A stretch of DNA of 21,387 nucleotides from a bacterium. GTDB lineage: Bacteria; Babelota; Babeliae; Babelales; Chromulinivoraceae. The notes beneath the pieces are model-generated. The model ran no database searches. It was not told where the DNA came from and saw only the letters and a program-made list of their open reading frames with translations. How positions within the stretch are numbered: the first letter of the stretch is position 1; each line of letters opens with the position of its first letter. Below, in pieces: positions 15,342-21,387 of the stretch. The position numbers and the translations under genes were made by a program. The stretch lies in the NCBI GenBank assembly GCA_947377595.1, contig CANCGK010000005.1, positions 1 through 21,387 on the forward strand, in the 5' to 3' direction.

Positions 15342-15380
15342 AAAATAAAGAAGGTGTAAAAAGCCTTCTTTATTTTTTTT
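15342..15380 (+). terminator. terminator of lon and the lipoprotein gene
   Basis: A 13-bp stem (AAAATAAAGAAGG at 15342-15354 with CCTTCTTTATTTT at 15364-15376), a 9-base loop, and a run of T ending at 15380. The position, 22 bases after the lipoprotein stop, fits the end of this transcript. Confidence 0.9.
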
Positions 15381-15532
15381 ACGCCTAAATTATTCTAAAA
15401 TATTCTCATAGAAACACCGTTACCAAGCACAATCGCATACACACACAATTTTGAAACTTTACTAAAGATCATTTCATGGTATTATTTTTATATAGATGTT
15501 TCTATTTGTCTAAAATATGATCGGTAATTTTC

Positions 15533-16174
15533 ATGAAAAATATATTGCAATCTCATGTATGTCTCTTATTTTTATCCATGACAACATTCATGTATGGAGC
15601 GCACAACAAACCAGGTAGTCCTTCTTATTTACGTGATACACCACGATCAACACAACGTCGTCAATTCGCGCTTGAAAAAAGAGCTGCCTTAGAACAAAGA
15701 GAGATGCAAGATATATCATATGATACACCACCTCGATCGCGTAAAAAATCTACTGATCAAAAACAAATGATGAACTCATCGAGCTTATCTATTTCATCTA
15801 GCTCTGCATCGCCTAAAAAATCTAACTCTCAAGAACGAATAATATATTCAGCGATTTCATATGCTCCACAGAGCCCGACAAGCGTTACTCGATCACAATC
15901 ATGTCATACCCCAACAAGAAAAGCTCGAGTTTCTGCTCATAAATTACCGAACAAATTTCCTCAATTTGTAGATGATACAAGCGATAAACTACGAGCATCA
16001 CAAGAAATACAAATGAGACAAGTAGTACAAGAAGCGTATAAATTATCTGTATTAAAATTACTACCGACACCTTCTCATAACGATACAACAGAACTTCGAA
16101 AATTATGTGCACAAGATTTAAAAAGCACATCTGAATTTATAGAAATAACCATCCCAATCTCTAAAATTTTTTAA
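15533..16174 (+). CDS. exported low-complexity protein, unknown
   Basis: A 213-residue protein not recognised as any family. Residues 1-22 form a signal peptide (VCLLFLSMTTFMYGA). The rest to about 125 is rich in Ser, Arg, Lys, Pro and Gln, with a run of ten Ser/Ile/Leu-Ser residues near 82-92 (SSSLSISSSSAS), and is probably disordered. The last 70 residues contain helical stretches (ASQEIQMRQVVQEAYKLSVL). The Shine-Dalgarno sequence is weak (CGGTAA). The next exported orphan starts 3 bases after its stop, so the two form a pair. In a host-dependent bacterium, exported disordered proteins can be effectors, but nothing in this sequence proves that. Confidence 0.65.
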   Translation: MKNILQSHVCLLFLSMTTFMYGAHNKPGSPSYLRDTPRSTQRRQFALEKRAALEQREMQDISYDTPPRSRKKSTDQKQMMNSSSLSISSSSASPKKSNSQERIIYSAISYAPQSPTSVTRSQSCHTPTRKARVSAHKLPNKFPQFVDDTSDKLRASQEIQMRQVVQEAYKLSVLKLLPTPSHNDTTELRKLCAQDLKSTSEFIEITIPISKIF

Positions 16175-16177
16175 ATT

Positions 16178-16534
16178 ATGAAAAAGTATTATTTAATATG
16201 CTGTTTATTTTTAACAACAATGAGTTATGCCAGTGATCTCAATCCTAACGCACGTTCATTTGAACCTGAAAAGCCATTCTCCGAAATAGTCAAGCAAATT
16301 ATGAAATCTTCAAATGATTTTCAACCTATAGAAAATCTATTGTATTACGATCCGTCAATTACAGAAAGTTACTTAGAATCTATAAAAGTTCAAGCACAAA
16401 AAGCAGAAAAGATAAGCCATTTATATGCACAAACATATAATCCATATCTTACATCTGACCTACAAGATTTAGAAAAAAACACTTTGCCATGGAGTTTTAA
16501 TTCAGCTTTTAGATCGCCTGCTGCAAAACCATAA
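16178..16534 (+). CDS. small exported protein, unknown
   Basis: A 118-residue protein with a clear signal peptide (MKKYYLICCLFLTTMSYAS, cleavage near residue 18). The mature part is helical and charged (PFSEIVKQIMKSS, YLESIKVQAQKAEKISHLYAQ) and ends in SPAAKP. No family is recognised. It begins 3 bases after the preceding orphan gene, and its TAA (16532-16534) abuts the stop of convergent cmk (16535-16537) with no gap. There is therefore no room for a terminator between the two convergent genes. Confidence 0.65.
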   Translation: MKKYYLICCLFLTTMSYASDLNPNARSFEPEKPFSEIVKQIMKSSNDFQPIENLLYYDPSITESYLESIKVQAQKAEKISHLYAQTYNPYLTSDLQDLEKNTLPWSFNSAFRSPAAKP

Positions 16535-17215
16535 CTATACGACCTGCAAAGATATTATATGAGCCATTTCTTCTAAGACCTGATCAATCGTTTTTGCAGA
16601 TGTATCAATTTCTATTGCATCATCTGCTTTACGTAAAGGACATGATGCTCGTTGCATATCACGTTGATCTCGAGCAAGTGTAGCATCTAAAACATCCTGA
16701 AAAGATGCTTGTGCTCCTTTGCGCTCTAAATCTTGTAATAAACGTTGCGCTCGAACATGAGCTGTTGCTGTTATATAAAATTTATAACCTGCTTGAGGAT
16801 AAATTTCTGTTCCACAATCACGTCCATCTGTCACCAAATCATATAAAGTTGCAAAATGCTGTTGCAGCGGAACAATCGATGCTCGCACATAAGGATACGC
16901 TGAAATAATCGAAGCATGCGATGAAACTTCTGCAGTTTTAAGATACTGAGTAATATCTAGACCTTTAAAAAAAACTTGCGCTATCCCCTGCTGATAGGTA
17001 TACACAAAGTGATCTGGATGCAAAAGATATGTGATATCTTCAATAGCAATGTTTTGTAGCTTGAGACTATCATACCCAAGCTCATGCACTAAAAGATACG
17101 CCAAAGAACGGTACAAATATCCACTGTTAATATAAAAAAAGCCAAGCTTTTGAGCAAGCATTTGAGCTAATGTTGATTTTCCACTACCACACGGGCCATC
17201 TAACGTAATAATCAT
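16535..17215 (-). CDS. cmk: cytidylate kinase
   Basis: A 226-residue P-loop kinase that phosphorylates CMP and dCMP. Motifs are P-loop GPCGSGKST (7-15), the NSGYLYRSLAY region matching the family D-T-G-x-x-Y-R, DGRDCGTEIYPQAGYKFYIT (130-149), and the C-terminal RDQRDMQR...CPLRKADDAIEIDTS. The length is normal (E. coli 227). The ATG overlaps the recJ stop as ATGA (17212-17215), and AAGGA lies 8-12 bases before, inside recJ, so it is translated in a coupled manner. The Asp of the family D-T-G motif is Asn30 (NSG), a small departure. Bases 16535-16537 hold its TAG stop, abutting the convergent gene. Confidence 0.95.
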   Translation of the reverse strand: MIITLDGPCGSGKSTLAQMLAQKLGFFYINSGYLYRSLAYLLVHELGYDSLKLQNIAIEDITYLLHPDHFVYTYQQGIAQVFFKGLDITQYLKTAEVSSHASIISAYPYVRASIVPLQQHFATLYDLVTDGRDCGTEIYPQAGYKFYITATAHVRAQRLLQDLERKGAQASFQDVLDATLARDQRDMQRASCPLRKADDAIEIDTSAKTIDQVLEEMAHIISLQVV

Positions 17216-18954
17216 AAATTAGTCCTTAATTGAGCAATATCAATACCTTGTAATTCTATCGTTGTTCTGCCATTCCAATAATTTTCCATCACCTGGACAA
17301 CAACATCAAATGGTTCATCAGCTTGCGCAACCAATAATTCAAATAATTCTGGACGATTAAAAAATAACAATGATTTAATGACGCCGTCAGCAAATATGAC
17401 GCACTTAACATGCAAATCTTTCATCAATGTTGGTCGCTGAACAAGCACAACATTTTGTACATAAAAATATGGCTGTGAATTTTGATGGCCAAATGGCTCA
17501 AGATTTGTCATATCTGTTATAATTTTTGAAGAAAAATCTGGTAATTTAGCCGATGCATCAATTCTTAATTTTTGCTGTAAATCAAATTCAGTTAATTCTG
17601 CAGCTACTTTTTTTTCTAAATTAGCTTTCAGCTCTGCTAAATTTTCAACTTTAATCGCAAGACCTGCAGCCTGCGCATGCCCACCAAAAGTATCAATTAA
17701 ATGAGCATTTTCAACTAATCCATCAAAAATACTAAATTCTGGAATTGATCGACATGATCCTTTCGCAACTCCATCTTTCGTCAAATGAAATAATAATGTT
17801 GGTTTGCCATAAGCACCAACCAAACGAGATGCAACTAAACCAATAACTCCAGTCGCCCAATTTGAACTTGCCGCAATAATAATATTTTCACGAGACAAAT
17901 CGATTGCATTGCTTTCTATCTTCGCCTTAACTTCTTGAAAAATTTCATTTTCTATCTCTTTGCGAGCTTGATTTAATTGCCACAATAATTTACCAATACG
18001 ATCAGTATCGGCTTGATTGCTCCCAATTAAAAATTGAACTCCTTGACGTGGATCATCTAAACGACCTAATGCATTGATCTGAGGTGCAATGGTAAAGCCA
18101 ATATCCAAAGAGCCCAAAGCAGGTTTTACAAATTTATTATTTTGTTTTAAAACTTGCATTGCATAGCTTTCTGTTTTGTTAACATGGGCAAGACCATACC
18201 GAACCCAGTAACGATTCTCTCCTGTCAAAGGAACAACGTCAGCAACCGTTCCAAGTAATAATAACTCAATGACCTTATCAGGCAGTTGCATATTTTTTTC
18301 TTGATACAAAAGCGACATCAATTTAAAAGCAACGCCAACTCCTGCAAAATATTTATAAGGATACATGCAATCATGCTGATGAGGATTAACTAAGGCAAAC
18401 ACATCTGGCACTTTACCATGAGGCCTGTGATGATCTGTAATAATAACATCAATCCCCAATTCTTTTGCTCGAGCACAAGGATCAAAGGCGGTTGTACCAT
18501 TATCTACCGTCATAATAACGGTGTAACCATTCGCGGCAGCTCGTTCAACAATTTTAGTAGAAAGTCCATATCCATCACGAGCACGGTTTGGTAAAAAGAA
18601 ATTAACTTGTGCGCCAAGTGGCATCATAGCAGTCATAACTAATGATGAAGACGTAATTCCATCCACATCATAATCGCCAAAAATAAGAATTTTTTCTTTA
18701 TTTTCGATCGCCTTTAAAATTCGAGCAACTGCTTTTGGTGCATCTTTCATCAAAGCAGGATCACCAACACTCAACTCTTGAGAGACTAATAAAAAATCTC
18801 GTAATTTTTGTTTATCAGTAAAACCACGCGCTACTAAAGTTTGCGCAACAGGAAAAGATAAATTAAATTCTGCTGCAACCTGCATAACAGTAGCATGGTC
18901 TGTCTGGGGCAAACGCCACAAAAATTTTCTACCCTGAATAGTTAATGCTTGCAT
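17212..18954 (-). CDS. recJ: single-strand DNA exonuclease RecJ
   Basis: A 580-residue 5'-3' exonuclease of the DHH family acting in recombination and mismatch repair. Motifs are DYDVDG (94-99), VDNG (150-153), DHH (174-176) preceded by DVIIT, GTVADVVPL (235-243), PQINALGRL (291-299), and the DHHA1 motif GGHAQAAG (424-431). A C-terminal OB-like domain follows (about 460-580). The length matches E. coli RecJ (577). AAAGG before the ATG at 18954 supports the start. The stop overlaps the cmk start by 4 bases. The metal-binding residues all look intact. Confidence 0.97.
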   Translation of the reverse strand: MQALTIQGRKFLWRLPQTDHATVMQVAAEFNLSFPVAQTLVARGFTDKQKLRDFLLVSQELSVGDPALMKDAPKAVARILKAIENKEKILIFGDYDVDGITSSSLVMTAMMPLGAQVNFFLPNRARDGYGLSTKIVERAAANGYTVIMTVDNGTTAFDPCARAKELGIDVIITDHHRPHGKVPDVFALVNPHQHDCMYPYKYFAGVGVAFKLMSLLYQEKNMQLPDKVIELLLLGTVADVVPLTGENRYWVRYGLAHVNKTESYAMQVLKQNNKFVKPALGSLDIGFTIAPQINALGRLDDPRQGVQFLIGSNQADTDRIGKLLWQLNQARKEIENEIFQEVKAKIESNAIDLSRENIIIAASSNWATGVIGLVASRLVGAYGKPTLLFHLTKDGVAKGSCRSIPEFSIFDGLVENAHLIDTFGGHAQAAGLAIKVENLAELKANLEKKVAAELTEFDLQQKLRIDASAKLPDFSSKIITDMTNLEPFGHQNSQPYFYVQNVVLVQRPTLMKDLHVKCVIFADGVIKSLLFFNRPELFELLVAQADEPFDVVVQVMENYWNGRTTIELQGIDIAQLRTNL

Positions 18955-19069
18955 AAAAGAGCCTTTAAACAGAATGTTTTTAGATGATATACTGCCGACT
19001 TGTATAAATATAAGAATACCTTACAAGACCACAAACTGTCTAGATCAATAAAAAAAAATCGATATGCAT

Positions 19070-19098
19070 TTGGCTAATTTAAAAAAATTAAGTAACAT
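19070..19098 (+). promoter_or_regulatory. possible promoter of the exported gene at 19137
   Basis: TTGGCT (19070-19075) and TAACAT (19093-19098) are spaced by 17 bases, each matching 4 of 6 consensus bases. The spacing is good but the matches are modest. Confidence 0.3.
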
Positions 19099-19136
19099 TA
19101 TAACAGATATATTATTTCAACAAACAAAGGATTTTT

Positions 19137-19808
19137 ATGAAAAAACAATTTTTAATGCTCAGCTTTATGCTTGCAACAGTAAACTTCAACACAACTCATA
19201 CCTATGTTGACACATTAAGCTTTTATGATGAAGCAGACGAAAAAGCTCAGTGGGCATTTTTAGAAAAAACATTTATTACTGATATTGCACAATCAAAACA
19301 ATTAAGCTGGAATCATATCTCTGCTGCAGCAACTGGATTGGTTATGGCTGGTTCAGCATACCAATACACACAAACATCAGCGACTGATGCTTCAACGCTT
19401 CAACAATTATTGCAACCTAAAAATGTATTTGGACTAACAAGTTGCGCAACTGCAGCAATTTGTTCAATTCAAGGGTTACAATGTTATTTATCAAATGAAG
19501 CAAATCGTACAGCAGTGAAAAACTTCTTTGCAAATTACGAAAACAATCAATTCTTAGTACCAGCTAACTTAGAATATGCATTTGATATGATTGCAGAACG
19601 CATTGAATTTGAAGGCATGGATGCTGTATTGGTTGATGCAAACGACATCGTTGATCAAATACAAGGCATGATTATGCGTTATTTTGAAAAACGTTATGAA
19701 AAAGTATTACAAGTTTCTGCAGAAAATGCTTTAGCTGCAACAAAAACAGCTGGAGAAATCATCAAAAATGCTGTTGAAACAAGCAGCAAACTTGCTGGTG
19801 GTAAATAA
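19137..19808 (+). CDS. exported protein with hydrophobic segments, unknown
   Basis: A 223-residue protein with no recognised family. The N-terminus (KKQFLMLSFMLATVNFNTTHT) is a signal peptide. Two moderately hydrophobic segments follow (ISAAATGLVMAGSAYQ, about 61-76, and FGLTSCATAAICSIQGLQCYL, about 98-118), possibly membrane helices. The C-terminal half is a long amphipathic helical region (about 130-220) ending in VETSSKLAGGK. AAAGGA precedes the ATG, and a strong terminator follows, so it is a single-gene transcript. It has its own candidate promoter in the 182-base region shared with divergent recJ. Confidence 0.7.
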   Translation: MKKQFLMLSFMLATVNFNTTHTYVDTLSFYDEADEKAQWAFLEKTFITDIAQSKQLSWNHISAAATGLVMAGSAYQYTQTSATDASTLQQLLQPKNVFGLTSCATAAICSIQGLQCYLSNEANRTAVKNFFANYENNQFLVPANLEYAFDMIAERIEFEGMDAVLVDANDIVDQIQGMIMRYFEKRYEKVLQVSAENALAATKTAGEIIKNAVETSSKLAGGK

Positions 19809-19836
19809 CCCCGCACAATTTCAATTGATCTTAAAG

Positions 19837-19870
19837 ATAAAGGCGCCGTAAAAAGCGCCTTTATTTTTGT
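19837..19870 (+). terminator. terminator of the exported gene at 19137
   Basis: A perfect 10-bp stem (ATAAAGGCGC at 19837-19846 with GCGCCTTTAT at 19855-19864) with an 8-base loop and TTTT directly after. It ends transcription from the plus-strand gene just before the convergent stop at 19879. The minus side has no T-run. Confidence 0.85.
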
Positions 19871-19878
19871 CCTATTTT

Positions 19879-21048
19879 TTATGCCGCAACTTGCTCAGAA
19901 GCTGATGTGACAATTAAGCGCCCTTGATCATCAAACTTATCTGCCATCAACTTTGTCTGCTGTTCTTGCAAAGAACTTTTTTGCTGTTTTTGCTGTTCAA
20001 TCGTTTTTTTAAGTTGAGCTATATCTTTTTCATGTTGAGCTATCCATACAGGATTAGATTTAATTTTTGCCTGTTCTGCTTGCAATTCTTGCTCAGACTG
20101 TTTTAATTGCGTTTCTTTTTCTGTAATATTTGATGTAATTTTATTAATTTGCTTTCTTATTCTTTGAATTTGCATCCGCTCATTTCTTGCTGCAAAATCT
20201 TGTTCTTCTGGCGATAACTCCTTTTCAGCAATTTTTTGTTTAAAAGCAAGAGATAAATCTTTAAAAAAATTACTGATCATATCAACTGACATATCAACTG
20301 ACAAACTCATTGTTTTTGTAGGAATCAATTTTGACCATTCAATTCCCGATAAAAAAGATTGTGTCACTTTTGCATTTGTTTTGAAAGCTTGAGCCACATC
20401 TTTATTAAAATTTTCATATTCTGTGTTATCTGTCAGACTTCGACGAACAATAGGATCTTGAATATGCTCATCAAGCGTCATTTTTAAAAATTCTTGCCCT
20501 GTCATTATTTTTCTTCCATCTTCAGCAATAGTCGAAACACTCTCTGATTTGCTCGCGACAGACGATGCAGGCTGAACAGACGTCGATTCATTTTTTACTG
20601 ATGCCTTATCTGATAAAGTAAGACCACTATCGATAACTTGTTGCTCAATCAATTTGCCATGAACATCAAATGTCTGTCCTATAGTCAATCCATCTGGATG
20701 CGTTACGGTTCCACTTGTTTTTTTACCAGTCTGTTGATCCATAACTTGATGAACAATGGTCCCATCAGCCAATTCAGTTTTCGATGACACGAGTTTTCCT
20801 GTTTGAGCATCTCTTATCACGGTTGTCATGCCTGTGTCACTGATGAATGATTCCTTCAATGGTAACTGAGCACTGCTCAATGATTTTTCAACGCTTTTTT
20901 CTACTAATAATCTTCCATCAGAACTTGGACCTGATTTTGGCTGGCCTGATATTAAACTACTTGTCTCTACAGCTCTTCCTTTCGAACACATCATGACCAT
21001 CGGATGAATCATTAATAATATTATACACAACTGAATAAAGATCTTCAT
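19879..21048 (-). CDS. exported coiled-coil protein, unknown
   Basis: A 389-residue protein with no recognised family. The ATG at 21048 is chosen over an open frame to 21111 because AAAGGA lies 8 bases before it and a signal peptide starts there (MKIFIQLCIILLMIHPMVMM, cleaved near SKG). The region about 70-150 has repeated beta-like units (DAQTGKLVSSKTELADGTIV, then MDQQTGKKTSGTVTHPDGLTI, then FDVHGKLIEQQVID) in steps of about 21-23 residues. This is followed by a Ser-rich linker and a helical region with MSVDMSVDM. The last hundred residues (about 285-370) form a Gln/Lys/Glu-rich coiled coil. It could be a surface or effector protein. No function can be assigned. Confidence 0.7.
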   Translation of the reverse strand: MKIFIQLCIILLMIHPMVMMCSKGRAVETSSLISGQPKSGPSSDGRLLVEKSVEKSLSSAQLPLKESFISDTGMTTVIRDAQTGKLVSSKTELADGTIVHQVMDQQTGKKTSGTVTHPDGLTIGQTFDVHGKLIEQQVIDSGLTLSDKASVKNESTSVQPASSVASKSESVSTIAEDGRKIMTGQEFLKMTLDEHIQDPIVRRSLTDNTEYENFNKDVAQAFKTNAKVTQSFLSGIEWSKLIPTKTMSLSVDMSVDMISNFFKDLSLAFKQKIAEKELSPEEQDFAARNERMQIQRIRKQINKITSNITEKETQLKQSEQELQAEQAKIKSNPVWIAQHEKDIAQLKKTIEQQKQQKSSLQEQQTKLMADKFDDQGRLIVTSASEQVAA

Positions 21049-21130
21049 ACAAATATCCTTTTTACCTACTATCATTACTATTTGATGTAACATATCATGA
21101 AAGATATTCATCTTAAAAGAATTTTAATAC

Positions 21131-21160
21131 AAAAAGAGCGCCTTTCTGCAAAGCGCCCTT
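21131..21160 (-). terminator. terminator of lysS
   Basis: On the minus strand GGCGCTTT-GCAG-AAAGGCGC (with one bulged G) is followed by TCTTTTT. It lies about 28 bases after the lysS stop and ahead of the next minus-strand gene. Confidence 0.75.
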
Positions 21161-21187
21161 CTTATCGTGCATATAAAATATGTATGA

Positions 21188-21387
21188 TTATTTTTTCTTT
21201 AATGTTGGAAACAAAATAATATCTTTAATCGATGCAACACCTGTCAACAACATGATTAAACGATCAATACCAATACCAAAACCAACTGTTGGTGGCAAGG
21301 CATGTTCTAATGCTAAAATAAAATCTGCATCATATTGATGCGCTTCTTCATCACCTGCAGCATGAGATGCCATTTGTTGATGGAAAC
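21188..21387 (-). CDS. lysS: lysyl-tRNA synthetase, class II, C-terminal fragment (5' end outside window)
   Basis: The last 66 or so residues of a class II LysRS, which charges tRNA-Lys in the cytoplasm. The class II motif 3 (GFGIGIDRLIMLLTG) and the typical ending SIKDIILFPTLKKK are clear. Upstream, QQMASHAAGDEEAHQYDADF and LALEHALPPTVG match the LysRS pattern A-x-x-G-D-x-E-A...D-x-x-F...A-L-E...P-P-T-x-G. The frame stays open to the window edge, so the gene is partial only because of the window. It is closed by a terminator at 21131-21160. Confidence 0.95.
   Translation of the reverse strand, partial: FHQQMASHAAGDEEAHQYDADFILALEHALPPTVGFGIGIDRLIMLLTGVASIKDIILFPTLKKK

Noticed and set aside
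18999..19027. Inverted repeat CTTGTA...TACAAG upstream of recJ
   Set aside because: Only six bases per arm with a 17-base gap in AT-rich sequence; could be chance, and no regulator is suggested.
1..21387. CRISPR arrays, insertion sequences, transposases, toxin-antitoxin or restriction systems
   Set aside because: No spaced direct repeats, transposase motifs or defence-gene motifs were found on either strand.

Overview
The window is AT-rich bacterial chromosome, densely packed, with many short exported proteins that resemble nothing I recognise and two paralogous ATP/ADP-translocase-type (NTT/Tlc) nucleotide carriers. Nucleotide carriers of this family are typical of bacteria that live inside eukaryotic cells. 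Together with the gene content, this suggests a host-dependent lineage such as Candidatus Dependentiae (TM6; Babela-like); Chlamydiae or Rickettsiales are less likely alternatives. That placement is inference, not something the sequence proves.

Layout. 78-2677 (+): an exported DUF4097-like beta-repeat protein and a DsbD-type thiol-disulfide transporter, closed by a strong terminator. 2783-3106 (-): a short HPF/RaiA ribosome-hibernation factor. 3330-7499 (-): an information-processing cluster read right to left: rpsB (S2), tRNA-Ser(GGA), SRP 4.5S RNA, dnaX, and der, which overlaps the dnaX tail. 7725-12027 (-): a nucleotide-centred cluster read right to left: NTT carrier, thymidylate-synthase-fold enzyme, MutT-like Nudix hydrolase, second NTT carrier. 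12589-15319 (+): lon with a lysine-rich tail, then a 56-residue lipoprotein. 15533-16534 (+): two small exported orphans. 16535-18954 (-): recJ and cmk, overlapping by ATGA. 19137-19808 (+) and 19879-21048 (-): two further exported orphans. 21188 to the edge (-): the C-terminus of lysS.

The most noteworthy observations are four. (1) dnaX carries an A11 tract immediately before its stop codon. A second open frame downstream, with no usable start or Shine-Dalgarno sequence, looks like the tau C-terminal domain, so loss of one A (or gain of two) would join them into a normal-length tau of about 542 residues. (2) The thymidylate-synthase-fold protein keeps the nucleophile Cys189 but has Asp220, exactly 31 residues later, where TS has Asn; this is the substitution known from T4 dCMP hydroxymethylase. 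It also begins with a signal-peptide-like segment and sits between two nucleotide carriers. (3) The DsbD homologue keeps its membrane and thioredoxin cysteines but lacks the cysteine pair of the N-terminal domain. (4) The tRNA-Ser gene takes its encoded CCA from the arm of a palindromic element that follows it directly.
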